A stretch of 64,000 nucleotides of DNA from Pseudomonas sp. B21-023 (lineage in GTDB: Bacteria; Pseudomonadota; Gammaproteobacteria; Pseudomonadales; Pseudomonadaceae), in contig NZ_CP087190.1 of assembly GCF_024749165.1 (NCBI RefSeq), positions 62,001 through 126,000 on the forward strand. The letters are read 5' to 3'. The translations under genes were made by a program, and so were the position numbers. The notes under the pieces are model-generated. The model saw only the letters and a program-made list of their open reading frames with translations, made no database searches and was not told where the DNA came from. Of the stretch, positions 51,173 through 59,679 are shown piece by piece; the first letter of the stretch is position 1; each line of letters opens with the position of its first letter.

Positions 51173-51490
51173 TCAGATGGCGAGGATGGCGCGCGCCAGC
51201 TGCGCATCGCTGGCTTGCAGGGCCGGCAACTGCTGGCGGATGTGCACGAATGCGCTTTCCAGCTTGGCGCCGCGGATGGCGCCATCGCTGCCGACGAAGC
51301 TGGCGGCATCGTCACGGGCGGCCTTGACGATCTTGTCGTCGCGGAACGAGGAGGAGATATCGGACGTGGCATCGGTCGAGGCGGCTACGGCGCCGACGAC
51401 GGCATCGGTGGTGACGACGAAACTGGTGGCGTGGGCGGCACCGGTGAGGGACAGCAGCAAGGCGGCGCCAATCAGGTGATAACGGGACAT
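51173..51490 (-). CDS. DUF2388 secreted protein, copy 1
   Basis: The 105-residue precursor starts at ATG 51490 (signal peptide HLIGAALLLSLTGAAHA|T). The block is ARDDAASFVGSDGAIRGAKL then ESAFVHIR; the C-terminus QASDAQLARAILAI matches the other copies. It also has SFVVTTDAVVGAVAASTDAT before the block, the fullest version of the family N-terminal part. First gene of the four-gene unit. Confidence 0.88.
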   Translation of the reverse strand: MSRYHLIGAALLLSLTGAAHATSFVVTTDAVVGAVAASTDATSDISSSFRDDKIVKAARDDAASFVGSDGAIRGAKLESAFVHIRQQLPALQASDAQLARAILAI

Positions 51491-51656
51491 GTTGGTGGAC
51501 TCCTGCACAGGGTCAAGGGTGGTTCTGGTTATCGGACGCTCGCTTGGCTCGTCACGGTACTTTATATGCCAGGCGCGTAAGACAAGCGTAACACGCGGCG
51601 GTTCTGACGCCTGGACGCGGAAAACGGATCAAATCGTAACTGTATCTGTAGATTTT

Positions 51657-51672
51657 CAGTTTTATTAAACTG
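51657..51672 (-). promoter_or_regulatory. Palindrome upstream of the DUF2388 operon
   Basis: CAGTTT-TATT-AAACTG lies about 170 bases before the first DUF2388 start in an AT-rich patch. The TTAATA-like bases on the minus strand could be part of a -10 region. Candidate operator/promoter only. Confidence 0.45.
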
Positions 51673-51714
51673 TTATGCTTGCGTGCGCGAGTGCTCTATT
51701 GCACGGCTTAAAAC

Positions 51715-51744
51715 AAAAAACCCGCCGCAGTTGCCTGCGACGGG
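51715..51744 (-). terminator. Terminator of the DUF1127 gene
   Basis: On the minus strand CCCGTCGCAG-GCAA-CTGCGGCGGG (one mismatch) is followed by TTTTTT. It is 43 bases beyond the DUF1127 stop. Confidence 0.9.
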
Positions 51745-51787
51745 TTCTTGAGAATTCACGGTGCCGGCCTGGGCCGGCGGCCGGCGC

Positions 51788-52000
51788 TTAGCGCCAGAAA
51801 GGCTTGCTCAGCTCTTCGTAGCGCTGCGACTCGCTGATACCGGCGTCGGCCAGCAGGCGGGAGTCCAGGCGCGCCAGCTGGCGGCGGCTGGCCATGCGGC
51901 GCTGCCACAGTACCAGGGTGGACAGGAGGCGCAGCGGCAGGGCGGCGTTGGAAGCTTGGGCGTTTTCGAAAACCAGGTCGGAACTGAGGGTACGTTCCAT
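51788..52000 (-). CDS. DUF1127 small basic protein
   Basis: The 70-residue protein starts at ATG 52000 with GGAAGGATG-type ribosome site just upstream. The C-terminal ~45 residues are the DUF1127 (YjiS-like) domain: LVLWQRRMASRRQLARLDSR then LLADAGIS and EELSKPFW. Small DUF1127 proteins are involved in sRNA turnover and phosphate/carbon metabolism in alphaproteobacteria and may bind RNA; the role here is unknown. The 350 bases upstream carry repeated ACTGT/ACAGT motifs. Confidence 0.92.
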   Translation of the reverse strand: MERTLSSDLVFENAQASNAALPLRLLSTLVLWQRRMASRRQLARLDSRLLADAGISESQRYEELSKPFWR

Positions 52001-52083
52001 GATGTGTCATCCTTCCGCTTGTGGCGGCATTAGGGAGTGATTTAACTGGTGCCCATCTTCCTCCTCTCTCGTCCAGAACAGTA

Positions 52084-52292
52084 GGTACAGTTCAGGTGTA
52101 TTGTGATGGGCCAGTTAACTGTTGAAAGCGACTGTTGCACCGGTTATTGAGGGAACTGTACTGGTGCGCACTTTTTTGGTGCGGTTTTGTGGTGTTGGCA
52201 GGGAAATGGTCGGCAGGAAGTGAGGTATATAGCAGTACAGTAGTACAGTTTTTAGATGGATGCTGACTTCAAAGTGTTCAGCGATACAGTTG
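52084..52292. promoter_or_regulatory. Cluster of ACTGTA/TACAGT motifs in the DUF1127-MATE gap
   Basis: The 354-base gap (52001-52354) has no gene but repeats one hexamer: GGTACAGTTC (52084), CAGTTAACTG palindrome (52112-52121), GAACTGTACTGG (52153), GCAGTACAGTAGTACAGTTT (52232), GATACAGTTG (52283). Such CTGTAC/TACAGT repeats are typical of GntR/MocR-family regulator sites; no such regulator is encoded in the window. The cluster probably controls DUF1127. Confidence 0.6.
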
Positions 52293-52354
52293 CGGCGCTT
52301 GTGAAATCGAGCGCCGCCCGCGCGGCGATGGCGCGCGCAGCGGCTCCGGGGGGC

Positions 52355-53743
52355 TCAGACCGACAATGCTGCCCGCCGTGCACGCTCAGCCTTGCCCAGC
52401 AGCCGCTTCATCCGCCATTCGAAGCCGAACGTCAGCGCCACCGCTGCGCAGGCCAGACCCAGGGCCAGCCCCCACCAGATACCCTGTGCACCGCCACCGA
52501 AGGTGAAGGCGAACAGCCAGGCACTTGGCGCACCCACAAGCCAGTAGCACACCAGGCCGATCAGGAAGGTGGTCTTGGCGTCCTTCAGGCCGCGGATCGA
52601 GCCCATGGCAATGGTCTGCACGCCATCGAACAGTTCGAACCACGCCGCCACCATCACCAATTGCACGGCCAGCATGAAGATCGCGGCGAAGGCCGGGTCG
52701 TTGCGGTCGATGAACAGCCCGACCAGGGCATCCGGCAGCAACCAGAACAGTGCCGCGAAGGCGAACATCAGCGATGCGCCAAAACCAATGCCCACGCGCC
52801 CGGCGCTACGGGCCGCCAGCAAGTTGCCGGCGCCGTAATAAAGGCCGACGCGCATGGTCACCGCATACGAAAGGCCCGTCGGCACCATGAACGCGGTGGA
52901 GACGATCTGCAGGGCGATCTGGTGCGCCGCCAGCTCCGTGCTGCCGAGCACGCCCATGCACAGGGCGGCAAAGGCGAACAGACCAACTTCGACCATATAG
53001 GTGCCGCCGATCGGCAGGCCCAGCCGCCACAGCTCGCGCAGTGCCGGCAGGGAAGGGCGCAGCAGGCCCTTGCGCAGCGGGTAGGCGGCATAGGCCTTGT
53101 GCCAGCGGATATACAGTGCGAGCGCGATGGCCATGCCCAGGGTCACCACCGCCGTGACCAGGCCAATACCCATCAGCCCCAGCTTGGGCAGGCCGAACAT
53201 GCCTTCGATCAGGGCGTGGTTGAACAGGTAGTTGAACACCGTGCCCACCAGGCTGATGACCATCACCGGCGTGGAGTGGCCCAGGGCACTGGTAAAACCG
53301 CGCAGGGCCATGAAAGTCATGTAGCCGGGGAGGGCGAGCGGCAGCAGGGTCAGCAACTGCATCGCCGAGTCGACGTTCTCCGGCTTCTGGCCGAACAACA
53401 GCAGCACCGGCTTGAGGTTCCACATCACCAGTGCCGAGACCAGCGCCAGGCCCCAGGCCAGCCACAGGCCGCTCTGCGCCAGGCGGGTGACGCCCTCGAT
53501 GTCGTTGGCGCCCTTGCGGATGGCCACCAGCGTGCCGACCGCGGCGATCACGCCCAGGCAGAAGATCGACACGAACGAGTAGCTCGCCGCGCCCAGGCCA
53601 CCGCCGGCCAGGGCCTGCGGGCTGATGCGGGCCATCATCAGGGTGTCGGTGAGCACCATCAGCATGTGCGCCAACTGCGAGGCGATCAGCGGCCCGGCCA
53701 GGCGCAGCAAAGCCTTGAGTTCGGTGGTGGGCGCGACGTGCAT
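52355..53743 (-). CDS. MATE family multidrug/cation antiporter
   Basis: The 462-residue protein starts at ATG 53743 (MHVAPTTELKALLRLAGPLI). It has twelve hydrophobic helices in two six-helix halves, as in NorM-type MATE pumps that expel cationic drugs in exchange for sodium or protons. Marks: IASQLAHMLMVLTDTLMMAR, LPGYMTFMALRGFTSALGHS, GLPIGGTYMVEVGLFAFAAL and FELFDGVQTIAMGSIRGLKD. The track upstream is open but outside the family. It is divergent from a LysR gene, which may control it. Confidence 0.94.
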   Translation of the reverse strand: MHVAPTTELKALLRLAGPLIASQLAHMLMVLTDTLMMARISPQALAGGGLGAASYSFVSIFCLGVIAAVGTLVAIRKGANDIEGVTRLAQSGLWLAWGLALVSALVMWNLKPVLLLFGQKPENVDSAMQLLTLLPLALPGYMTFMALRGFTSALGHSTPVMVISLVGTVFNYLFNHALIEGMFGLPKLGLMGIGLVTAVVTLGMAIALALYIRWHKAYAAYPLRKGLLRPSLPALRELWRLGLPIGGTYMVEVGLFAFAALCMGVLGSTELAAHQIALQIVSTAFMVPTGLSYAVTMRVGLYYGAGNLLAARSAGRVGIGFGASLMFAFAALFWLLPDALVGLFIDRNDPAFAAIFMLAVQLVMVAAWFELFDGVQTIAMGSIRGLKDAKTTFLIGLVCYWLVGAPSAWLFAFTFGGGAQGIWWGLALGLACAAVALTFGFEWRMKRLLGKAERARRAALSV

Positions 53744-53833
53744 GGGGGCGGTCCTTCTTGATGATTCTGGAAGCGAGCCGTCGATTCTGAGGCTTCGGTC
53801 AGCTTTGCACAAAAGGATAAATGCGATCGGTGT

Positions 53834-53850
53834 CATGAGTCTGACTCATG
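53834..53850. promoter_or_regulatory. Perfect 17-base palindrome between the MATE and LysR genes
   Basis: CATGAGT-CTG-ACTCATG sits roughly in the middle of the 155-base divergent gap, as expected for a regulator site shared by the LysR gene and the MATE gene. It lacks the usual T-N11-A spacing, so the binding protein is uncertain. Confidence 0.55.
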
Positions 53851-53898
53851 CCTGTATGATCATTTGCTCCTATCCAGCTCCCGTATGACAGGTGCGCC

Positions 53899-54828
53899 AT
53901 GATTCGCCAACTGCCTCCGCTTTATGCGTTGCGCGCATTTGAAGCCGCTGCTCGGCTGAGCTCGTTCACCCGCGCCGGGGAAGAGCTGGCGATTACCCAG
54001 AGCGCGGTCAGCCGGCATATCCGCACCCTGGAGGAGCATTTCGCCTGTCGCCTGTTCGTGCGCAATGGCCGCAGCTTGCAGCTGACCGAAGCCGCGCGCA
54101 TGCTGCTGCCTGGTGTGCGTGATGGTTTTGCTTCCCTGGAGCGGGCTTGCGAAACCTTGCGCGGCGAAGATGACATCCTGCGCATGAAGGCCCCTTCAAC
54201 CCTGACCATGCGCTGGCTGCTGGCGCGCCTGAGTCGCTTCCGCCATCTGCAGCCCGGCAACGAGGTGCAACTCACCAGTGCCTGGATGGATGTCGACCAT
54301 GTCGACTTCAACCAGGAGCCGTTCGACTGTGCAGTGCTGCTCAGCGATGGCAGCTTCCCGGCGGACTGGGAAGTGCGCCGGTTGTTCTCCGAGTTGCTGA
54401 TTCCGGTAGGTGCGCCGGACCTGCTCGATGATGCGCCTTGGGACGAGCGCCGCCTGGCCGGTATCGAGCTGCTGCATCCCACGCCGGACAAGCGCGACTG
54501 GCGGGCTTGGCTGGCGCGCATGGGCCTGACCGACAAGATCTCGCTCAAGGGCGGGCAGGTGTTCGACACCTTGGAGCTGGGCATGATCGCCGCCGCGCGG
54601 GGCTACGGAATCTCCATGGGCGACCTGCTGATGGTGGCCGAGGATGTGGCGCAGCGGCGGTTGAGCCTGCCCTGGCCGACTGCGGTAGCCAGCGGCATGG
54701 ACTACTACCTGGTGTGGCCACGGACCCGGCCGGGCGGGGAGCGGTTGCGCCGGCTCAGTGTGTTTTTGCAGGAGGAGGCGGCGGCGATGGATTTGCCGGC
54801 TGTGCAAATCCTGTCGGCACAGGGCTGA
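53899..54828 (+). CDS. LysR-family transcriptional regulator (GcvA-like)
   Basis: The 309-residue protein has a winged HTH at 6-65 (PPLYALRAFEAAARLSSFTR, AITQSAVSRHIRTLEEHF) and a GcvA-type effector domain (MRWLLARLSRFRHLQP, AVLLSDGSFPADWEVRRLFS, GYGISMGDLLMVAEDVAQ). Effector unknown. ATG 53899 is the only good start. It is divergent from the MATE pump, with a palindrome between, which suggests the pump is a target. The C-terminal PRTRPGGERLRRLSVFLQEE is the family's last helix. Confidence 0.9.
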   Translation: MIRQLPPLYALRAFEAAARLSSFTRAGEELAITQSAVSRHIRTLEEHFACRLFVRNGRSLQLTEAARMLLPGVRDGFASLERACETLRGEDDILRMKAPSTLTMRWLLARLSRFRHLQPGNEVQLTSAWMDVDHVDFNQEPFDCAVLLSDGSFPADWEVRRLFSELLIPVGAPDLLDDAPWDERRLAGIELLHPTPDKRDWRAWLARMGLTDKISLKGGQVFDTLELGMIAAARGYGISMGDLLMVAEDVAQRRLSLPWPTAVASGMDYYLVWPRTRPGGERLRRLSVFLQEEAAAMDLPAVQILSAQG

Positions 54829-54882
54829 CAACCCCTCTGAGGCCACGGCAAGAAAACGTTTGCGAATATCCCGGTCCTGCAC

Positions 54883-54909
54883 TCAAGTATTTCCTACAGA
54901 CGCCGATCA
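54883..54909 (+). promoter_or_regulatory. Sigma-28 (FliA)-type promoter of the chemoreceptor gene
   Basis: TCAAGT (54883-54888), 13 bases, then GCCGATCA (54902-54909) is one or two bases from the Pseudomonas sigma-28 consensus TCAAGT-N13-GCCGATAA. It lies 101 bases before the chemoreceptor start. Chemoreceptor genes are classic FliA targets. Confidence 0.85.
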
Positions 54910-55010
54910 ACTTGCACCAGCGTCCCGGAAGAGGACGCGATTCCCCGTCGATATGCAGCGGGCGGTCAGCGTGATCAGGACGATCCCGGCCTCTTGCCAG
55001 GAGCCTTGCC

Positions 55011-56990
55011 ATGTCTCAACCGCGTGCCCGAATCGCCTCGCAGCTCGGGATTGCCCTCGCCATCGTGCTGGCGCTGGTGATCACCGGTAGCACCCTGTTC
55101 GCCCTGCGTTCGCTGGACGACGCCAACCTCACCACGCGCCAGGCGCACCTGGCCAGCGAGGCGCGGCTGCTGGCCGATCAGCTCGATACCTTCCACGGTT
55201 CGCTAAAGGACAATACCCAGCGCCTGAGCGGTCTGTTCGAGCGGCGGTTCGCCAGCGGACTGGCGCTGCACGCGGGGGAAACGGTCAACGTCGCAGGTGT
55301 CGCGACGCCTGCGCTGTACCTGGGTGACCACCTGTTGAACAACGATTTCCACCAGGTCGACGAGTTCCAGCAGATGACGGCCGGTGTTGCGACCCTGTTC
55401 GTGCGCAGCGGTGACGACTTCGTGCGCATTAGCACCAGCCTGACCAAGCAGGACGGCAGCCGCGCCATCGGCACCCAGCTCGACCGCCAGCACCCGGCTT
55501 ATCCGAAACTGATAGCCGGGCAGACCTACGTCGGCCGTGCCGTGCTGTTCGAGCGCAACTACATGACCCGCTATGTGCCGGTGCGCGATAGCGGTGGCCG
55601 GGTGATCGCAGTGCTGTTCGTCGGCTTCGACTACACCGACGCGCAGAACGCCCAGTTCGCCAACCTCAAGCGCTTCCGCATCGGCCAGACCGGTTCGCTG
55701 GCGTTGCTGGACGAGCAGGGCAAGTGGCTGGTGCCGCCGGCCGAGGTGCGCGACGGCGAGGCGGCGGCCCAGGCGGTCAAGGCGATCAAACCGGGGGCAG
55801 GGCAGTTCTGGGCCGGTGCCGGCGAGCCTTTGCTCAGCGTCACCGAGCCGTTCGCCGAGGGGCCGTGGACCGTGGTGGCAAGCATGCCCGAGGGCGAGAT
55901 CCGCGAAGTGACCTGGAGCGTCGGCCTGCGCCTGGCCATCGGCAGCGTACTGGCGATGCTGCTGGCCGTGGCCGCGACCCTCTGGCTGCTGCGCCGCAAA
56001 CTGCGCCCGCTGGGCGACCTGGTGCGCCAGGCCGAAGCCCTCGGCGCTGGCGACCTGAATGCCCGCCTGAGCGTCACCAGCCATGACGAGATCGGCCAGC
56101 TCGCCCGCAGCTTCAACAAGATGGGCGATGCCCTGGCGACCATGGTCGAGCATATCCGTGCCGCCTCCGACCAGGTCAGTGGCCGTGCCCGCTCGTTGTC
56201 GGGCCTGTCGTCCGGCGCCTGCGAGGGCATGGACCAGCAGTCCGGCGAGATCACCAGCATGGCCGGTGCGGTGGAGGAGTTCAGTGCCACCTCGATGAAC
56301 ATTGCCGACAACATGGCCGGGACCGAGCGCATGGCCCGCGATAACGCGCAGCAGACCCGTATCGGTCGCAGCGCCATGGACGAAGCCTCGGTTTCCCTGC
56401 GGCAGATCGCCGAGGCACTGGGCGGTACTGCCAGTGTGATGGACACCTTGGGCGCTCGCTCGCAGGAGATCGGCGGCATTGTCGGCGTGATCACCTCGAT
56501 TGCCGAGCAGACCAACCTGCTGGCGCTCAATGCCGCCATCGAAGCGGCCCGGGCTGGCGAGCAGGGCCGTGGTTTCGCCGTGGTCGCCGACGAGGTCCGC
56601 GGCCTGGCCGCGCGCACCCGCCAGGCCACCGACGAGATCTCGGGCATGATCGCCAGCATCCAGCAGCAGACCGGCCATGCCATCAGCACGCTGGAGCAGG
56701 GCAACCAGCTGATGCAGGAAGGCCTGGCGCGCAACGACAAGGTGGCCGAAGCCCTGGCGCGCATCGATGAGCAGAGCCGGGTGGCGGGCGAGCAGTTCGC
56801 CGTGATCAGCACCGCGACCCAGGAGCAGAGCAGCACCGCGACGGTGCTCAGCCGCAACCTGCAGAGCATCGCCCAGGCCAACAGCGAACAGCGCGATGTG
56901 GCCAATGAACTGGCCATGACGGCCCGCGAGCTGGAAGGACTGGCGGGGCAGTTGCGCCAGGAAGTGGATCGGTTCCGGACTCATCGGTAG
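55011..56990 (+). CDS. Methyl-accepting chemotaxis protein with double-Cache-like periplasmic sensor
   Basis: The 659-residue receptor has helix 1 (about 12-33), a periplasmic ligand domain of the Cache3-Cache2/single-Cache type (about 45-300: [57 protein letters not shown]), helix 2 (about 302-325), HAMP ([20 protein letters not shown]) and a cytoplasmic signalling hairpin. The hairpin tip [20 protein letters not shown] and [17 protein letters not shown] bind CheA/CheW. It senses a small molecule, not identified here. Ribosome site AGGAG precedes ATG 55011. Confidence 0.94.
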   Translation: MSQPRARIASQLGIALAIVLALVITGSTLFALRSLDDANLTTRQAHLASEARLLADQLDTFHGSLKDNTQRLSGLFERRFASGLALHAGETVNVAGVATPALYLGDHLLNNDFHQVDEFQQMTAGVATLFVRSGDDFVRISTSLTKQDGSRAIGTQLDRQHPAYPKLIAGQTYVGRAVLFERNYMTRYVPVRDSGGRVIAVLFVGFDYTDAQNAQFANLKRFRIGQTGSLALLDEQGKWLVPPAEVRDGEAAAQAVKAIKPGAGQFWAGAGEPLLSVTEPFAEGPWTVVASMPEGEIREVTWSVGLRLAIGSVLAMLLAVAATLWLLRRKLRPLGDLVRQAEALGAGDLNARLSVTSHDEIGQLARSFNKMGDALATMVEHIRAASDQVSGRARSLSGLSSGACEGMDQQSGEITSMAGAVEEFSATSMNIADNMAGTERMARDNAQQTRIGRSAMDEASVSLRQIAEALGGTASVMDTLGARSQEIGGIVGVITSIAEQTNLLALNAAIEAARAGEQGRGFAVVADEVRGLAARTRQATDEISGMIASIQQQTGHAISTLEQGNQLMQEGLARNDKVAEALARIDEQSRVAGEQFAVISTATQEQSSTATVLSRNLQSIAQANSEQRDVANELAMTARELEGLAGQLRQEVDRFRTHR

Positions 56991-56996
56991 TGCATT

Positions 56997-57015
56997 GGGG
57001 CCGCAAAGCGGCCCC
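56997..57015. terminator. Hairpin between the convergent chemoreceptor and hglS genes
   Basis: GGGGCCGC-AAA-GCGGCCCC, a perfect 8-base stem starting six bases after the chemoreceptor stop and 15 bases before the hglS end. It has no T-run, so it is probably a weak, two-way stop. Confidence 0.55.
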
Positions 57016-57029
57016 GGCTTTGCGAAGCC

Positions 57030-58415
57030 CTACATCGCGCTCAGACCCAACGCCTGCGCACACGCCTGCAACGAGCGCCGCTCGCTCTGCGCATACAGCG
57101 CCAGCTCATCCTGCACCTTCAGCCCCAGCGCCTGCTCGAAGGCTTCGCGGTTGGCGTTGCTGCCATAGTCGGCCTGCCCCTCGTCTCCCAGATTGGACTG
57201 GAAAATCCCCGCCGCACTCACCGGCAGGAAGTCCTCGTACACCAGCGCCTCGTAATGCACATGCCCGGCGTCGATCAGCCCTTCCAGGGTGGTAGGTCGG
57301 CCAGGCTGCCCACGCGCCGCCAGTCCCTTGTCGGTGGCGAAATAGCGGAAGTAGGCCAGCCCTTGTTCGCGCATCTGCCCCAGGTCGTCCGGAAATTCGG
57401 CGAAATGCTCGGCGAGCAGGCTCATGTAGTGTTCTGCGTTGGCCTCGGCGGGCACGCCTCCCAGGGCCGCGCGGGTCGCGTCCAGCAGGCGGTCGTACAG
57501 CTGGCGCCCTTTGGGCGTCAGCGCTGCGCCGCGTTGTTCGATCTCGCCGAAGCGCGCCGTGTGACTGCCCTGGGCATCGCTGAAAGCGACCTTTTCCTGC
57601 AGGGCCTTGAAGCTGGTCTGGCGTAGCAGGATCGGCTGGCGGCGGGTGGGTGGCCCTTCGACCACGGCCTTGGGTGGAATGCCCTTGGCCGGCATGCCGA
57701 GCTGGATGGCGTCGATGTCCAGGGTGCGCGGTGTCAGGTGGTTGATGTGGGGGCCTTTGAACGCCACCACGTCAGCGATCAGGCGGTGCTGGTCGTGCAG
57801 TTGCTGGTACTGGTCGGCGGTAACGGTGGCGTCCTGGTGCCAGCGGAAGGTGTGCAGCGCTTCCTGGACGAAGGCCTCGGCATCGCTCGCGTTCAGGCCA
57901 CCATCGCGTTCGCATTGGGCGATCAGTTCCAGTACACGGGCAGTGAAGATCTGCCGCTTGTCGAGAATGCCCTGGGCCAGTGTGCGCAGTTGCGGGCTGT
58001 CGATCAGTTCCAGGCGCAGCAGCGAAGTGAACACGCGGAACGGGCTGACATGCAGCGACTGCTCGTGCACGGCACGAAACGCAGTGGAATGCACCGGTAC
58101 GCCGGCCGAGCTCAGGTCGTAATAGCCGACCGGCGCCATGCCCATGACCGCGAACAGGCGGGCGATGGTGGCGAGCTCCTCGGCGGTGCCCACGCGGATG
58201 GCGCCATGGCGCTCCTGGTCGAGACGTTCGATCTCGCCGGTCCAGCGCAGGGCCTCGGCCACCTTGGGCTGCGCGGCCATGACCTGCCGATTGGTTTCGC
58301 TCACCAGTTCAAGCAGCGTGCCATACAGGGGGACTTCCTGCTTGTACATGAGCGACATGGCGGCAGAGAACTGCGCACGGATGCTGTCGGGGCTGACGAA
58401 ATCGTGGGCGGGCAT
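57030..58415 (-). CDS. hglS: 2-oxoadipate dioxygenase/decarboxylase (HglS, DUF1338)
   Basis: HglS converts 2-oxoadipate to D-2-hydroxyglutarate using iron and oxygen, a late step in D-lysine breakdown in P. putida. The 461-residue protein starts at ATG 58415 (AGGAAG upstream). The iron-site residues published for the P. putida enzyme are in place: His70 with Arg74 (QERHGAIRVG), His226 (GPHINHLTPR) and a Glu near 293 (RFGEIEQRG). Other family parts: GYYDLSSAGVPVHSTAFRA and YFATDKGLAARG. It shares its direction with amaR and lies next to amaB/amaA, completing the pathway. Confidence 0.95.
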   Translation of the reverse strand: MPAHDFVSPDSIRAQFSAAMSLMYKQEVPLYGTLLELVSETNRQVMAAQPKVAEALRWTGEIERLDQERHGAIRVGTAEELATIARLFAVMGMAPVGYYDLSSAGVPVHSTAFRAVHEQSLHVSPFRVFTSLLRLELIDSPQLRTLAQGILDKRQIFTARVLELIAQCERDGGLNASDAEAFVQEALHTFRWHQDATVTADQYQQLHDQHRLIADVVAFKGPHINHLTPRTLDIDAIQLGMPAKGIPPKAVVEGPPTRRQPILLRQTSFKALQEKVAFSDAQGSHTARFGEIEQRGAALTPKGRQLYDRLLDATRAALGGVPAEANAEHYMSLLAEHFAEFPDDLGQMREQGLAYFRYFATDKGLAARGQPGRPTTLEGLIDAGHVHYEALVYEDFLPVSAAGIFQSNLGDEGQADYGSNANREAFEQALGLKVQDELALYAQSERRSLQACAQALGLSAM

Positions 58416-58585
58416 CGCAAGCTTCCTGGGTGAGTGGAGGACACTTACATGAAAGCTGGGAATGGAGATGCCATACAAGCGAAAAAAAGTGCGGGTTTCA
58501 TTCCATTTTTGATCGATCTTGACGGCCCTATCGCGGGGAAACCCGGTCCTGGGGGAGCAACTGTGTTGTGTTGTTTGTGAGGGTC

Positions 58586-58613
58586 TCATCGCTGGCAAGC
58601 CAGCTCCCACAGG
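58586..58613. repeat. Single REP-like half copy upstream of hglS
   Basis: CTCATCGCTGGCAAGCCAGCTCCCACAGG; a second, badly eroded copy may lie at about 58530-58558 (CTATCGCGGGGAAACCCGGTCC). It sits between amaR and hglS, so the two are unlikely to be one tight operon. Confidence 0.7.
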
Positions 58614-58655
58614 GACGGCGCTTGGCTGGAGGGCCGCAACGCGGCCCCGGCGATC

Positions 58656-59546
58656 TCAAGCCTGCAGTTGTTCGCGCACCCACTCCACCAACGCCCGCAC
58701 CTTCGGCACCTCCGCCGCATGTTCGGCATACGCCAGGTAATGCGCGCCATTGCTTTTCATCGCATGCTCCCAGGCCAGCACCAGGCTGCCCTCAGCCAGC
58801 TCTTTGGCCACCAGGTAACTGGGCACCAACGCCACCCCGCATCCGGCCTGCGCCGCGCTCAAGGCCATGTAGAAGGTGTCGAAGCGCGGCCCATGGTAGC
58901 TGTTGTCGGTATGCAGCCCCTGCTCCAGGAACCATTCGTGCCACGCCTGCGGTCGCGAGGTGCTCTGCAGCAGCACCAGCTCCGCCACCGCGCCGGCGTC
59001 AGGCAGCGTGCGCCCTTGCAACAACTCCGGCGCGCACACCGGCACCACCTCTTCGCCGAACAGCTCGATACAGGTCGCCCCGGGCCAGGTGCCCTGGCCA
59101 TAGAAGAACACCACGTCGGCCGAGCCCTGCAGCAAGGCGAACGGTTCCATCTCGTTGCGGATGTCCAGGTGCAGGTTCGGGTGGCGCTTGCCGAAGCCCT
59201 TGAGGTGCGGGATCAGCCAGCGCACGCCGAAACTCGGTTGAGTGGCTACCTTCAATACTTCGGTCTGCGAGCCGTAGCTCAGGACATAGCGGCTGGACAT
59301 GTCCACCTGGGTAAGGATCTTGTTCACCTCGGCCAGGTACAGGCTGCCGGCCGGCGTCAGTTGCAGGCGTCGGCGGATGCGCAGGAACAGGTGATGGCGC
59401 AGCATTTCCTCGAGCTGCGCCACTTGCTTGCTTACCGCGCTCTGCGTCAGGTGCAGTTCCTCGGCGGCGCGGGTGAAGCTCAGGTGACGGGCTGCGGCCT
59501 CGAAGCACTGCAGGGCGGTCATGGACGGTACCAGGCGTTTGGACAT
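58656..59546 (-). CDS. amaR: LysR-family regulator of the lysine catabolic genes (AmaR-like)
   Basis: The 296-residue protein has a winged HTH at 8-66 (SMTALQCFEAAARHLSFTRA, HLTQSAVSKQVAQLEEML) and a GcvA-type effector domain (FGVRWLIPHLKGFGKRHPNL, ADVVFFYGQGTWPG, GCGVALVPSYLVAKELAEG). It is divergent from amaB with 133 bases between, the classic arrangement for a LysR gene and its target. The symbol follows my recollection of the P. putida locus; the effector (a lysine degradation intermediate such as 2-aminoadipate or pipecolate) is inferred. Confidence 0.88.
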   Translation of the reverse strand: MSKRLVPSMTALQCFEAAARHLSFTRAAEELHLTQSAVSKQVAQLEEMLRHHLFLRIRRRLQLTPAGSLYLAEVNKILTQVDMSSRYVLSYGSQTEVLKVATQPSFGVRWLIPHLKGFGKRHPNLHLDIRNEMEPFALLQGSADVVFFYGQGTWPGATCIELFGEEVVPVCAPELLQGRTLPDAGAVAELVLLQSTSRPQAWHEWFLEQGLHTDNSYHGPRFDTFYMALSAAQAGCGVALVPSYLVAKELAEGSLVLAWEHAMKSNGAHYLAYAEHAAEVPKVRALVEWVREQLQA

Positions 59547-59566
59547 AAGCGGTCTCGGCGGCTGAA

Positions 59567-59587
59567 ATCATTACCTGGTGGAATGAT
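59567..59587. promoter_or_regulatory. Candidate LysR operator between amaR and amaB
   Basis: ATCATT-N9-AATGAT, a dyad with perfect 6-base arms, 20 bases before the amaR start and about 95 bases before amaB. It contains the T-N11-A pattern of LysR sites. Confidence 0.6.
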
Positions 59588-59679
59588 ATGCGGAATAAAG
59601 GTCGTTTGTTGCACCCGAGTAATCGGATTAATACTGACCCACGACATTTTCAACCCCTTCACCCGATGTAAGGAGAAGC

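Noticed and set aside
55203..56984. A 593-codon open frame antisense to the chemoreceptor gene
   Set aside because: Low-complexity Ala/Gly/Arg/His product with no motif; the receptor frame carries the conserved signalling tip.
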